Shown: positions 10,720-24,500, numbered from the stretch's first letter. The stretch is 64,000 nucleotides of DNA from Anisus vortex (GCA_949126835.1 OX421497.1:21944612-22008611); one strand, 5' to 3'. Translations and numbers: made by a program. The notes: generated by a model from the sequence alone, not told the origin.

Positions 10720-11256
10720 TTACTTTATTATAAATTTTCCTTTAAGTTTTTCCTTGTGCCCATTGATTTTAGCATTCGACTTTTGAAGTTGTTTTGTTTC
10801 TTTGTCATACTTCGTACTAACTCTATTATAGCTTATAGGTCCTTCAGGGTGGCCCACGATTGCTCTCTTTCTAGCCAAATTATAGGCTTATTCCTTGCCT
10901 AATGTTCCAATATGTCCAGATATCTAAGGTACAGTTATGTTGATGTTGTATATGCTAATAAGGTATTCCAATGCATGTTCTAGTAAGGTGAGATGTTATT
11001 GGTTATTGTTTGTAGTGCTGAGTAGGAGCCTGTGAAGATTTCTGTCTGTATCTGTTGGGGAGACCTGTTTGTTGTTTTATTTACGTTCTACTGTCTCTAA
11101 AGCAAAATTCAGGTCATCGACTTTGCCATGAAAATGTGTGCCGTAGTTACCACATGTTGAACTAATCTTGAGGCATTTCGAGTGAAGATCAGGATTATGC
11201 CTAGCCCATCGCCTATTGTAGCTTTAAAAGCTGAACCCATCTGTGTAGATATAATA
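10720..11256 (-). pseudogene. RNase H-like remnant of an older LINE
   Basis: Read from 11256 downward, a Y-T-D-G motif (first catalytic Asp of RNase H) is followed by a frameshift and KATIGDGLGI. Further down, SGHIGTLGKE and YNLARKRAIVGHPEGP match the late RNase H block G-H-x-G-x-x-G-N-E. Several stops are present. The frame ends at 10720-10722. It probably belongs to an I/Jockey-group LINE in minus orientation. Confidence 0.55.
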
Positions 11257-11515
11257 TCTGTTTCTGTGTGGTTTTCTACGTTACTAAGATTCCTACTTCA
11301 AGCTATTTAAGGGTTGAAGCTTTTCTTAAGCATGTACAGTAGAAGTAGATTATAAGTGAAAAAGGTTAGTAATTTCTCTTTCGACAACCGGTATCATTCT
11401 AACTTCTGACCAGATGCTCATATAGTCTCATATTTTCCTTTGGTCATCAATTTTAGGGCTGTAGAGCCGTTGTGACAACTTGCCCCTGTGACTGTAAGCC
11501 CCACATTCTTCATAT

Positions 11516-11989
11516 CACTGAGCTATAATAATATATACATGGAGTGCTCAAGCTATTATAAAAAAGAAGAAAAAAGAGAAGAAAATGCGGACTTCTAAAT
11601 ATAGATACGTGCACTGTACCTCACTGAGCTATATATAGATGAAAGTACCAAAAAATATATAAACTTTTCGTTATTGCGTCATTGAAATTTGCTAAAAATG
11701 AACTCTTTTATACTGAACATACATTATTATTATATATATATATTTATATATACTTTCTTATAGAGTAAATTGTGTTAATTTTAATGAGATTCAATAAAAT
11801 TTAATGGCGAAGTCAAATAATGAAATGGTTGATGATTTTTATGGATAATGCTTTGAATACCACAAATATGTTAACTGAGTAAGTAATTTAAATGAATATT
11901 TATTATTTAGACATGTATATATAGCTCAGTGCGAAATTCTCCTACAATTTACTTAGTTTGAGCACTCCATATAATATTAGAGCTCAGTG
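11516..11989. mobile_element. 474 bp hAT-like MITE with nested inverted repeats
   Basis: The left end begins CACTGAGCT and the right end closes AGCTCAGTG. The inverted similarity extends to the GGAGTGCTCAA blocks (about 11540 and, inverted, 11970). The flanking octamers are CTTCATAT and CTTCATAA, a 7/8 duplication. A second, inner inverted pair involves CACTGAGCTATATATAG (about 11623) and TATATATAGCTCAGTG (about 11919). There is no coding capacity. Confidence 0.65.
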
Positions 11990-12272
11990 CTTCATAAATA
12001 CATATTAACATATTATAATATACAATAGTATCATATTCAATTTTATTAGTTTCTCTTTTTGCTAATATAAACTTTGGGGGGGGGGGGGGGGTGCTACTTT
12101 GAAATGTGCTGATAAAGCCTTTTTATGATAACTTTATCAGAGGGTGTAAGTAGCGATAATGGATGTGTCACGTGTGTATCACATTGGGCAGGGTCTTGCA
12201 ATCGATTCTTATCGCCCTCGAAGTGAACTACCAATAACAAACATGGCGAAAATCGAAAACAAAGAGAGTAGA
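11990..12272. other. spacer with G run preceding the satellite
   Basis: AT-rich DNA with a G run at 12076-12091. No gene is recognised. A short plus-strand frame starting at 12159 runs into the satellite and has no recognisable domain. Confidence 0.5.
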
Positions 12273-12545
12273 AAAATAAGAGAGAGAGAGAGAGAGAGAA
12301 GTGAAGGAAGAAACATAATGAGAAAGGCAATGATAGCGAGAGATAGAGAAATGTGGGGAATGGGTAAGGAGGGGAAGAAGGTTAATGCGGAAGAGAAACA
12401 AGATCAAAACAAAGAGAGAGTGACGGGGGGAGAAAAAAAAACAGAGATAAAGTGGCGGAGATAGAAGGAAACAAAGAAAGATTGACTGAGGGAGAAAGAA
12501 ACAAAGAGATATTTAATGAGGGACAAAGAAACCAAGCGAGAGAGA
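12273..12545. repeat. degenerate left edge of the polypurine satellite
   Basis: An (AG)n stretch near 12280-12300 leads into imperfect purine-rich units. The block 12441-12545 (CAGAGATAAAGTGGCGGAG and following) is nearly repeated at 15477-15590, inside the array. This edge therefore shares ancestry with internal blocks. Confidence 0.8.
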
Positions 12546-15500
12546 GTGACGGAGGGAGAAAGAAACAAAAGTGACGGAGGGAGAAAGAAACAAAAGTGAC
12601 GGAGGGAGAAAGAAACAAAAGTGACGGAGGGAGAAAGAAACAAAAGTGACGGAGGGAGAAAGAAACAAAAGTGACGGAGGGAGAAAGAAACAAAAGTGAC
12701 GGAGGGAGAAAGAAACAAAAGTGACGGAGGGAGAAAGAAACAAAAGTGACGGAGGGAGAAAGAAACAAAAGTGACGGAGGGAGAAAGAAACAAAAGTGAC
12801 GGAGGGAGAAAGAAACAAAAGTGACGGAGGGAGAAAGAAACAAAAGTGACGGAGGGAGAAAGAAAAAAAAGTGACGGAGGTAGAAAGAAAAAAAAAGTGA
12901 CGGAGGGAGAAAGAAACAAAAGTGACGGAGGGAGAAAGAAACAAAGAGAGAAAGTCAGGGGAGAAAGAAAAAAGAGAGAGAGTGACGGAGGGAGAAACAA
13001 AAAGTGACGGAGGGAGAAAGAAACAAAAGTGACGGAGGGAGAAAGAAACAAAAGTGACGGAGGGAGAAAGAAAGAAAGTGACGGAGGGAGAAAGAAACAA
13101 AAGTGACGGAGGGAGAAAGAAACAAAAGTGACGGAGGGAGAAAGAAACAAAAGTGACGGAGGGAGAAAGAAACAAAAGTGACGGAGGGAGAAAGAAACAA
13201 AGAGAGAAAGTCAGGGGAGAAAGAAAAAAGAGAGAGAGTGACGGAGGGGGAAAGAAACAAAAGTGACGGAGGGAGAAAGAAACAAAAGTGACGGAGGGAG
13301 AAAGAAACAAAAGTGACGGAGGGAGAAAGAAACAAAAGTGACGGAGGGAGAAAGAAACAAGAGTGACGGAGGGAGAAAGAAACAAAAGTGACGGAGGGAG
13401 AAAGAAACAAAAGTGACGGAGGGAGAAAGAAACAAAAGTGACGGAGGGAGAAAGAAACAAAGAGAGAAAGTCAGGGGAGAAAGAAAAAAGAGAGAGAGTG
13501 TGACGGAGGGAGAAAGAAACAAAAGTGACGGAGGGAGAAAGAAACAAAAGTGACGGAGGGAGAAAGAAACAAAAGTGACGGAGGGAGAAAGAAACAAAGA
13601 GAGAAAGTCAGGGGAGAAAGAAAAAGAGAGAGAGTGACAGAGGGAGAAAGAAACAAAAGTGACGGAGGGAGAAAGAAACAAAAGTGACGGAGGGAGAAAG
13701 AAACAAAAGTGACGGAGGGAGAAAGAAACAAAGAGAGACGGAGGGAGAAAGAAACAAAAGTGACGGAGGGAGAAAGAAACAAAAGTGACGGAGGGAGAAA
13801 GAAACAAAGAGAGAAAGTCAGGGGAGAAAGAAAAAAGAGAGAGAGTGACGGAGGGAGAAAGAAAGAAAAGTGACGGAGGGAGAAAGAAACAAAGAGAGAA
13901 AGTCAGGCGAGAAAGAAAAAAGAGAGAGAGTGACGGAGGGAGAAAGAAACAAAAGTGACGGAGGGAGAAAGAAACAAAGAGAGAAAGTCAGGGGAGAAAG
14001 AAAAAAGAGAGAGAGAGTGACGGAGGGAGAAAGAATAAAAAGTGACGGAGGGAGAAAGAAACAAAGAGAGAAAGTCAGGGGAGAAAGAAAAAAGAGAGAG
14101 AGTGACGGAGGGAGAAAGAAACAAAAGTGACGGAGGGAGCAAGAAACAAAAGTGACGGAGGGAGAAAGAAACAAAGAGAGAAAGTCAGGGGAGAAAGAAA
14201 AAAGAGAGAGAGTGACGGAGGGAGAAAGAAACAAAAGTGACGGAGGGAGAAAAAAACAAAAGTGACGGAGGGAGAAAGAAACAAAAGTGACGGAGGGAGA
14301 AAGAAACAAAAGTGACGGAGGGAGAAAGAAACAAAGAGAGAAAGTCAGGGGAGAAAGAAAAAAGAGAGAGAGTGACGGAGGGAGAAAGAAACAAAAGTGA
14401 CGGAGGGAGAAAGAAACAAAAGTGACGGAGGGAGAAAGAAACAAAAGTGACGGAGGGAGAAAGAAACAAAGAGAGAAAGTCAGGGGAGAAAGAAAAAAGA
14501 GAGAGAGTGACGGAGGGAGAAAGAAACAAAAGTGACGGAGGGAGAAAGAAACAAAAGTGACGGAGGGAGAAAGAAACAAAGAGAGAAAGTCTGGGGAGAA
14601 AGAAAAAAGAGAGAGAGTGACGGAGGGAGAAAGAAACAAAAGTGACGGAGGGAGAAAGAAACAAACGTGACGGAGGGAGAAAGAAACAAAAGTGACGGAG
14701 GGAGAAAGAAACAAAGAGAGAAAGTCAGGGGAGAAAGAAAAAAGAGAGAGAGTGACGGAGGGAGAAAGAAACAAAAGTGACGGAGGGAAAAAGAAACAAA
14801 GAGAGAAAGTCAGGGGAGAAAGAAAAAAGAGAGAGAGTGACGGAGGGAGAAAGAAACAAAAGTGACGGAGGGAGAAAGAAACAAAAGTAACGGAGGGAGA
14901 AAGAAACAAAAGTGACGGAGGGAGAAAGAAACAAAAGTGACGGAGGGAGAAAGAAACAAAAGTGACGGAGGGAGAAAGAAACAAAAGTGACGGAGGGAGA
15001 AAGAAACAAAAGTGACGGAGGGAGAAAGAAACAAAAGTGACGGAGGGAGAAAGAAACAAAGAGAGAAAGTCAGGGGAGAAAGAAAAAAGAGAGAGAGTGA
15101 CGGAGGAAGAAAGAAACAAAAGTGACGGAGGGAGAAAGAAACAAAGAGAGAAAGTCAGGGGAGAAAGAAAAAAGAGAGAGAGTGACGGAGGGAGAAAGAA
15201 ACAAAAGTGACGGAGGGAGAAAGAAAAAAAAGTTACGGAGGGAGAAAGAAACAAAGAGAGAAAGTCAGGGGAGAAAGAAAAAAGAGAGAGAGTGACGGAG
15301 GGAGAAAGAAACAAAAGTGACGGAGGGAGAAAGAAACAAAGAGAGAAAGTCAGGGGAGAAAGAAAAAAGAGAGAGAGTGACGGAGGGAGAAAGAAACAAA
15401 AGTGACGGAGGGAGAAAGAAACAAAAGTGACGGAGGGAGAAAGAAACAGAGAGAGAGTGACGGAGGGAGAAAAAAAACAGAGATAAAGTGGCGGAGATAG

Positions 15501-18500
15501 AAGGAAACAAAGAAAGATTGACTGATGGAGAAAGAAACAAAGAGATATTTAATGAGGGACAAAGAAACCAAGCGAGAGAGAGTGACGGAGGGAGAAAGAA
15601 ACAAAAGTGACGGAGGGAGAAAGAAACAAAAGTGACGGAGGGAGAAAGAAACAAAAGTGACGGAGGGAGAAAGAAACAAAGAGAGAAAGTCAGGGGAGAA
15701 AGAAAAAAGAGAGAGAGTGACGGAGGGAGAAAGAAACAAAAGTGACGGAGGGAGAAAGAAACAAAAGTGACGGAGGGAGAAAGAAACAAAAGTGACGGAG
15801 GGAGAAAGAAACAAAAGTGACGGAGGGAGAAAGAAACAAAAGTGACGGAGGGAGAAAGAAACAAAGAGAGAAAGTCAGGGGAGAAAGAAAAAAGAGAGAG
15901 AGTGACGGAGGGAGAAAGAAACAAAAGTGACGGAGGGAGAAAGAAACAAAGAGAGAAAGTCAGGGGAGAAAGAAAAAAGAGAGAGAGTGACGGAGGGAGA
16001 AAGAAACAAAAGTGACGGAGGGAGAAAAAAACAAAGAGAGAAAGTCAGGGGAGAAAGAAAAAAGAGAGAGAGTGACGGAGGGAGAAAGAAACAAAAGTGA
16101 CGGAGGGAGAAAGAAACAAAGAGAGAAAGTCAGGGGAGAAAGAAAAAAGAGAGAGAGAGTGACGGAGGGAGAAAGAATAAAAAGTGACGGAGGGAGAAAG
16201 AAACAAAGAGAGAAAGTCAGGGGAGAAAGAAAAAAGAGAGAGAGTGACGGAGGGAGAAAGAAACAAAAGTGACGGAGGGAGCAAGAAACAAAAGTGACGG
16301 AGGGAGAAAGAAACAAAGAGAGAAAGTCAGGGGAGAAAGAAAAAAGAGAGAGAGTGACGGAGGGAGAAAGAAACAAAAGTGACGGAGGGAGAAAGAAACA
16401 AAAGTGACGGAGGGAGAAAGAAACAAAAGTGACGGAGGGAGAAAGAAACAAAGAGAGAAAGTCAGGGGAGAAAGAAAAAAGAGAGAGAGTGACGGAGGGA
16501 GAAAGAAACAAAAGTGACGGAGGGAGAAAGAAACAAAGAGAGAAAGTCAGGGGAGAAAGAAAAAAGAGAGAGAGTGACGGAGGGAGAAAGAAACAAAAGT
16601 GACGGAGGGAGAAAGAAACAAAAGTGACGGAGGGAGAAAGAAACAAAAGTGACGGAGGGAGAAAGAAACAAAGAGAGAAAGTCAGGGGAGAAAGAAAAAA
16701 GAGAGAGAGTGACGGAGGGAGAAAGAAACAAAAGTGACGGAGGGAGAAAGAAACAAAAGTGACGGAGGGAGAAAGAAACAAAGAGAGAAAGTCAGGGGAG
16801 AAAGAAAAAAGAGAGAGAGTGACGGAGGGAGAAAGAAACAAAAGTGACGGAGGGAGAAAGAAACAAAAGTGACGGAGGGAGAAAGAAACAAAGAGAGAAA
16901 GTCTGGGGAGAAAGAAAAAAGAGAGAGAGTGACGGAGGGAGAAAGAAACAAAAGTGACGGAGGGAGAAAGAAACAAACGTGACGGAGGGAGAAAGAAACA
17001 AAAGTGACGGAGGGAGAAAGAAAAAAAGAGAGAAAGTCAGGGGAGAAAGAAAAAAGAGAGAGAGTGACGGAGGGAGAAAGAAACAAAAGTGACGGAGGGA
17101 GAAAGAAACAAAGAGAAAAAGTCAGGGGAGAAAGAAAAAAGAGAGAGAGTGACGGAGGGAGAAAGAAACAAAAGTGACGGAGGGAGAAAGAAACAAAAGT
17201 AACGGAGGGAGAAAGAAACAAAAGTGACGGAGGGAGAAAGAAACAAAAGTGACGGAGGGAGAAAGAAACAAAAGTGACGGAGGGAGAAAGAAACAAAAGT
17301 GACGGAGGGAGAAAGAAACAAAAGTGACGGAGGGAGAAAGAAACAAAAGTGACGGAGGGAGAAAGAAACAAAGAGAGAAAGTCAGGGGAGAAAGAAAAAA
17401 GAGAGAGAGTGACGGAGGAAGAAGAAAACAAAAGTGACGGAGGGAGAAAGAAACAAAGTGAGAAAGTCAGGGGAGAAAGAAAAAAGAGAGAGAGTGACGG
17501 AGGGAGAAAGAAACAAAAGTGACGGAGGGAGAAAGAAAAAAAAGTTACGGAGGGAGAAAGAAACAAAGAGAGAAAGTCAGGGGAGAAAGAAAAAAGAGAG
17601 AGAGTGACGGAGGGAGAAAGAAACAAAAGTGACGGAGGGAGAAAAAAACTAAAGTGACGGAGGGAGAAAGAAACAAAAGTGACGGAGGGAGAAAGAAACA
17701 AAGAGAGAAAGTCAGGGGAGAAAGAAAAAAGAGAGAGAGTGACGGAGGGAGAAAGAAACAAAAGTGACGGAGGGAGAAAGAAACAAAGAGAGAAAGTCAG
17801 GGGAGAAAGAAAAAAGAGAGAGAGTGACGGAGGGACAAAGAAACAAAAGTGACGGAGGGAGAAAGAAACAAAAGTGACGGAGGGAGAAAGAAACAAAAGT
17901 GACGGAGGGAGAAAGAAACAAAAGTGACGGAGGGAGAAAGAAACAAAAGTGACGGAGGGAGAAAGAAACAAAAGTGACGGAGGGAGAAAGAAACAAAGAG
18001 AGAAAGTCAGGGGAGAAAGAAAAAAGAGAGAGAGTGACGGAGGGAGAAAGAAACAAAAGTGACGGAGGGAGAAAGAAACAAAAGTGACGGAGGGAGAAAG
18101 AAACAAAAGTGACGGAGGGAGAAAGAAACAAACGTGACGGAGGGAGAAAGAAACAAAAGTGACGGAGGGAGAAAGAAACAAACGTGACGGAGGGAGAAAG
18201 AAACAAAAGTGACGGAGGGAGAAAGAAAAAAAGAGAGAAAGTCAGGGGAGAAAGAAAAAAGAGAGAGAGTGACGGAGGGAGAAAGAAACAAAAGTGACGG
18301 AGGGAGAAAGAAACAAAGAGAAAAAGTCAGGGGAGAAAGAAAAAAGAGAGAGAGTGACGGAGGGAGAAAGAAACAAAAGTGACGGAGGGAGAAAGAAACA
18401 AAAGTAACGGAGGGAGAAAGAAACAAAAGTGACGGAGGGAGAAAGAAACAAAAGTGACGGAGGGAGAAAGAAACAAAAGTGACGGAGGGAGAAAGAAACA

Positions 18501-21500
18501 AAAGTGACGGAGGGAGAAAGAAACAAAAGTGACGGAGGGAGAAAGAAACAAAAGTGACGGAGGGAGAAAGAAACAAAGAGAGAAAGTCAGGGGAGAAAGA
18601 AAAAAGAGAGAGAGTGACGGAGGAAGAAGAAAACAAAAGTGACGGAGGGAGAAAGAAACAAAGTGAGAAAGTCAGGGGAGAAAGAAAAAAGAGAGAGAGT
18701 GACGGAGGGAGAAAGAAACAAAAGTGACGGAGGGAGAAAGAAAAAAAAGTTACGGAGGGAGAAAGAAACAAAGAGAGAAAGTCAGGGGAGAAAGAAAAAA
18801 GAGAGAGAGTGACGGAGGGAGAAAGAAACAAAAGTGACGGAGGGAGAAAGAAACTAAAGTGACGGAGGGAGAAAGAAACAAAAGTGACGGAGGGAGAAAG
18901 AAACAAAGAGAGAAAGTCAGGGGAGAAAGAAAAAAGAGAGAGAGTGACGGAGGGAGAAAGAAACAAAAGTGACGGAGGGAGAAAGAAACAAAGAGAGAAA
19001 GTCAGGGGAGAAAGAAAAAAGAGAGAGAGTGACGGAGGGAGAAAGAAACAAAAGTGACGGAGGGAGAAAGAAACAAAAGTGACGGAGGGAGAAAGAAACA
19101 AAAGTGACGGAGGGAGAAAGAAACAAAAGTGACGGAGGGAGAAAGAAACAAAAGTGACGGAGGGAGAAAGAAACAAAAGTGACGGAGGGAGAAAGAAACA
19201 AAGAGAGAAAGTCAGGGGAGAAAGAAAAAAGAGAGAGAGTGACGGAGGAAGAAAGAAACAAAAGTGACGGAGGGAGAAAGAAACAAAGAGAGAAAGTCAG
19301 GGGAGAAAGAAAAAAGAGAGAGAGTGACGGAGGGAGAAAGAAACAAAAGTGACGGAGGGAGAAAGAAAAAAAAGTTACGGAGGGAGAAAGAAACAAAGAG
19401 AGAAAGTCAGGGGAGAAAGAAAAAAGAGAGAGAGAGTGACGGAGGGAGAAAGAAACAAAAGTGACGGAGGGAGAAAGAAACAAAAGTGACGGAGGGAGAA
19501 AGAAACAAAAGTGACGGGGGGAGAAAGAAACAAAGAGAGAAAGTCAGGGGAGAAAGAAAAAAGAGAGAGAGTGACGGAGGGAGAAAGAAACAAAAGTGAC
19601 GGAGGGAGAAAGAAACAAAGAGAGAAAGTCAGGGGAGAAAGAAAAAAGAGAGAGAGTGACGGAGGGAGAAAGAAACAAAAGTGACGGAGGGAGAAAGAAA
19701 CAAAAGTGACGGAGGGAGAAAGAAACAAAGAGAGAAAGTCTGGGGAGAAAGAAAAAAGAGAGAGAGTGACGGAGGGAGAAAGAAACAAAAGTGATGGAGG
19801 GAGAAAGAAACAAAAGTGACGGAGGGAGAAAGAAACAAAGAGAGAAAGTCAGGGGAGAAAGAAAAAAGAGAGAGAGTGACGGAGGGAGAAAGAAACAAAA
19901 GTGACGGAGGGAGAAAGAAACAAAAGTGACGGAGGGAGAAAGAAACAAAAGTGACGGAGGGAGAAAGAAACAAAGAGAGAAAGTCAGGGGAGAAAGAAAA
20001 AAGAGAGAGAGTGACGGAGGAAGAAGAAAACAAAAGTGACGGAGGGAGAAAGAAACAAAGTGAGAAAGTCAGGGGAGAAAGAAAAAAGAGAGAGAGTGAC
20101 GGAGGGAGAAAGAAACAAAAGTGACGGAGGGAGAAAGAAAAAAAAGTTACGGAGGGAGAAAGAAACAAAGAGAGAAAGTCAGGGGAGAAAGAAAAAAGAG
20201 AGAGAGTGACGGAGGGAGAAAGAAACAAAAGTGACGGAGGGAGAAAGAAACAAAAGTGACGGAGGGAGAAAGAAACAAAAGTGACGGAGGGAGAAAGAAA
20301 CAAAGAGAGAAAGTCAGGGGAGAAAGAAAAAAGAGAGAGAGTGACGGAGGGAGAAAGAAACAAAAGTGACGGAGGGAGAAAGAAACAAAGAGAGAAAGTC
20401 AGGGGAGAAAGAAAAAAGAGAGAGAGTGACGGAGGGAGAAAGAAACAAAAGTGACGGAGGGAGAAAGAAACAAAAGTGACGGAGGGAGAAAGAAACAAAA
20501 GTGACGGAGGGAGAAAGAAACAAAAGTGACGGAGGGAGAAAGAAACAAAAGTGACGGAGGGAGAAAGAAACAAAAGTGACGGAGGGAGAAAGAAACAAAG
20601 AGAGAAAGTCAGGGGAGAAAGAAAAAAGAGAGAGAGTGACGGAGGAAGAAAGAAACAAAAGTGACGGAGGGAGAAAGAAACAAAGAGAGAAAGTCAGGGG
20701 AGAAAGAAAAAAGAGAGAGAGTGACGGAGGGAGAAAGAAACAAAAGTGACGGAGGGAGAAAGAAAAAAAAGTTACGGAGGGAGAAAGAAACAAAGAGAGA
20801 AAGTCAGGGGAGAAAGAAAAAAAAGAGAGAGAGTGACGGAGGGAGAAAGAAACAAAAGTGACGGAGGGAGAAAGAAACAAAAGTGACGGAGGGAGAAAGA
20901 AACAAAAGTGACGGAGGGAGAAAGAAACAAAGAGAGAAAGTCAGGGGAGAAAGAAAAAAGAGAGAGAGTGACGGAGGGAGAAAGAAACAAAAGTGACGGA
21001 GGGAGAAAGAAACAAAGAGAGAAAGTCAGGGGAGAAAGAAAAAAGAGAGAGAGTGACGGAGGGAGAAAGAAACAAAAGTGACGGAGGGAGAAAGAAACAA
21101 AAGTGACGGAGGGAGAAAGAAACAAAGAGAGAAAGTCTGGGGAGAAAGAAAAAAGAGAGAGAGTGACGGAGGGAGAAAGAAACAAAAGTGATGGAGGGAG
21201 AAAGAAACAAACGTGACGGAGGGAGAAAGAAACAAAAGTGACGGAGGGAGAAAGAAACAAAGAGAGAAAGTCAGGGGAGAAAGAAAAAAGAGAGAGAGTG
21301 ACGGAGGGAGAAAGAAACAAAAGTGACGGAGGGAGAAAGAAACAAAGAGAGAAAGTCAGGGGAGAAAGAAAAAAGAGAGAGAGTGACGGAGGGAGAAAGA
21401 AACAAAAGTGACGGAGGGAGAAAGAAACAAAAGTAACGGAGGGAGAAAGAAACAAAAGTGACGGAGGGAGAAAGAAATAAAAGTGACGGAGGGAGAAAGA

Positions 21501-24500
21501 AACAAAAGTGACGGAGGGAGAAAGAAACAAAAGTGACGGAGGGAGAAAGAAACAAAAGTGACGGAGGGAGAAAGAAACAAAAGTGACGGAGGGAGAAAGA
21601 AACAAAGAGAGAAAGTCAGGGGAGAAAGAAAAAAGAGAGAGAGTGACGGAGGGAGAAAGAAACAAAAGTGACGGAGGGAGAAAGAAACAAAAGTGACGGA
21701 GGGAGAAAGAAACAAAAGTGACGGAGGGAGAAAGAAACAAAGAGAGAAAGTCAGGGGAGAAAGAAAAAAGAGAGAGAGTGACGGAGGGAGAAAGAAACAA
21801 AAGTGACGGAGGGAGAAAGAAACAAAGAGAGAAAGTCAGGGGAGAAAGAAAAAAGAGAGAGAGTGACGGAGGGAGAAAGAAACAAAAGTGACGGAGGGAG
21901 AAAGCAACAAAAGTGACGGAGGGAGAAAGAAACAAAAGTGACGGAGGGAAAAAGAAACAAAAGTGACGGAGGGAGAAAGAAACAAAAGTGACGGAGGGAG
22001 AAAGAAACAAAGAGAGAAAGTCAGGGGAGAAAGAAAAAAGAGAGAGAGTGACGGAGGGAGAAAGAAACAAAAGTGACGGAGGGAGAAAGAAACAAAGAGA
22101 GAAAGTCAGGGGAGAAAGAAAAAAGAGAGAGAGTGACGGAGGGAGAAAGAAACAAAAGTGACGGAGGGAGAAAGAAACAAAAGTGACTGAGGGAGAAAGA
22201 AACAAAAGTGACGGAGGGAGAAAGAAACAAAAGTGACGGAGGGAGAAAGAAACAAAAGTGACGGAGGGAGAAAGAAACAAAGAGAGAAAGTCAGGGGAGA
22301 AAGAAAAAAGAGAGAGAGTGACGGAGGGGGAAAGAAACAAAAGTGACGGAGGGAGAAAGAAACAAAAGTGACGGAGGGAGAAAGAAACAAAAGTGACGGA
22401 GGGAGAAAGAAACAAAGAGAGAAAGTCAGGGGAGAAAGAAAAAAGAGAGAGAGTGACGGAAGGAGAAAGAAACAAAAGAGAGAAAGTCGGGGAGAAAGAA
22501 ACAAAAGTGACGGAGGGAGAAAGAAACAAAAGTGACGGAGGGAGAAAGAAACAAAGAGAGAAAGTTAGGGAGAAAGAAACAAAAGTGACGGAGGGAGAAA
22601 GAAACAAAAGTGACGACGGAAAAGGAAACAAAAGTGACGGAGGGAGAAAGAAACAAAGAGAGAAAGTCGGGGAGAAAGAAACAGAAGTGACGGAGGGAGA
22701 AAGAAACAAAAGTGACGGAGGGAGAAAGAAACAAAGAGAGAAAGTCGGGGAGAAAGAAAAAAGAGAGAGAGAGTGACGGAGGGAGAAAGAAACAAAGAGA
22801 GAAAGTCGGGGAGAAAGAAACAGAAGTGACGGAGGGAGAAAGAAACAAAAGTGACGGAGGGAGAAAGAAACAAAAGTGACGGAGGGAGAAAGAAACAAAG
22901 AGAGAAAGTCGGGGAAAAAGAAACAGAAGTGACGGAGGGAGAAAGAAACAAAAGTGACGGAGGGAGAAAGAAACAAAGAGAGAAAGTCGGGGAGAAAGAA
23001 AAAAGAGAGAGAGAGAGTGACGGAGGGAGAAAGAAACAAAGAGAGAAAGTCGGGGAGAAAGAAACAGAAGTGACGGAGGGAGAAAGAAACAAAAGTGACG
23101 GAGGGAGAAAGAAACAAAGAGAGAAAGTCGGGGAGAAAGAAACAAAAGTGACGGAGGGAGAAAGAAACAAAAGTGACGGAGGGAGAAAGAAACAAAGAGA
23201 GAAAGTCAGGGGAGAAAGAAAAAAGAGAGTGAGAGTGACGGAGGGAGAAAGAAACAAAAGTGACGGAGGAAGAAAGAAACAAAAATGACGGAGGGAGAAA
23301 GAAACAAAGAGAGAAAGTCAGGGGAGAAAGAAAAAAGAGAGAGAGAGTGACGGAGGGAGAAAGAATAAAAAGTGACGGAGGGAGAAAGAAACAAAGAGAG
23401 AAAGTCAGGGGAGAAAGAAAAAAGAGAGAGAGTGACGGAGGGAGAAAGAAACAAAAGTGACGGAGGGAGCAAGAAACAAAAGTGACGGAGGGAGAAAGAA
23501 ACAAAGAGAGAAAGTCAGGGGAGAAAGAAAAAAGAGAGAGAGTGACGGAGGGAGAAAGAAACAAAAGTGACGGAGGGAGAAAGAAACAAAAGTGACGGAG
23601 GGAGAAAGAAACAAAAGTGACGGAGGGAGAAAGAAACAAAGAGAGAAAGTCAGGGGAGAAAGAAAAAAGAGAGAGAGTGACGGAGGGAGAAAGAAACAAA
23701 AGTGACGGAGGGAGAAAGAAACAAAGAGAGAAAGTCAGGGGAGAAAGAAAAAAGAGAGAGAGTGACGGAGGGAGAAAGAAACAAAAGTGACGGAGGGAGA
23801 AAGAAACAAAAGTGACGGAGGGAGAAAGAAACAAAAGTGACGGAGGGAGAAAGAAACAAAGAGAGAAAGTCAGGGGAGAAAGAAAAAAGAGAGAGAGTGA
23901 CGGAGGGAGAAAGAAACAAAAGTGACGGAAGGAGAAAGAAACAAAAGTGACGGAGGGAGAAAGAAACAAAGAGAGAAAGTCAGGGGAGAAAGAAAAAAGA
24001 GAGAGAGTGACGGAGGGAGAAAGAAACAAAAGTGACGGAGGGAGAAAGAAACAAAAGTGACGGAGGGAGAAAGAAACAAAGAGAGAAAGTCTGGGGAGAA
24101 AGAAAAAAGAGAGAGAGTGACGGAGGGAGAAAGAAACAAAAGTGACGGAGGGAGAAAGAAACAAACGTGACGGAGGGAGAAAGAAACAAAAGTGACGGAG
24201 GGAGAAAGAAAAAAAGAGAGAAAGTCAGGGGAGAAAGAAAAAAGAGAGAGAGTGACGGAGGGAGAAAGAAACAAAAGTGACGGAGGGAGAAAGAAACAAA
24301 GAGAAAAAGTCAGGGGAGAAAGAAAAAAGAGAGAGAGTGACGGAGGGAGAAAGAAACAAAAGTGACGGAGGGAGAAAGAAACAAAAGTAACGGAGGGAGA
24401 AAGAAACAAAAGTGACGGAGGGAGAAAGAAACAAAAGTGACGGAGGGAGAAAGAAACAAAAGTGACGAAGGGAGAAAGAAACAAAAGTGACGGAGGGAGA

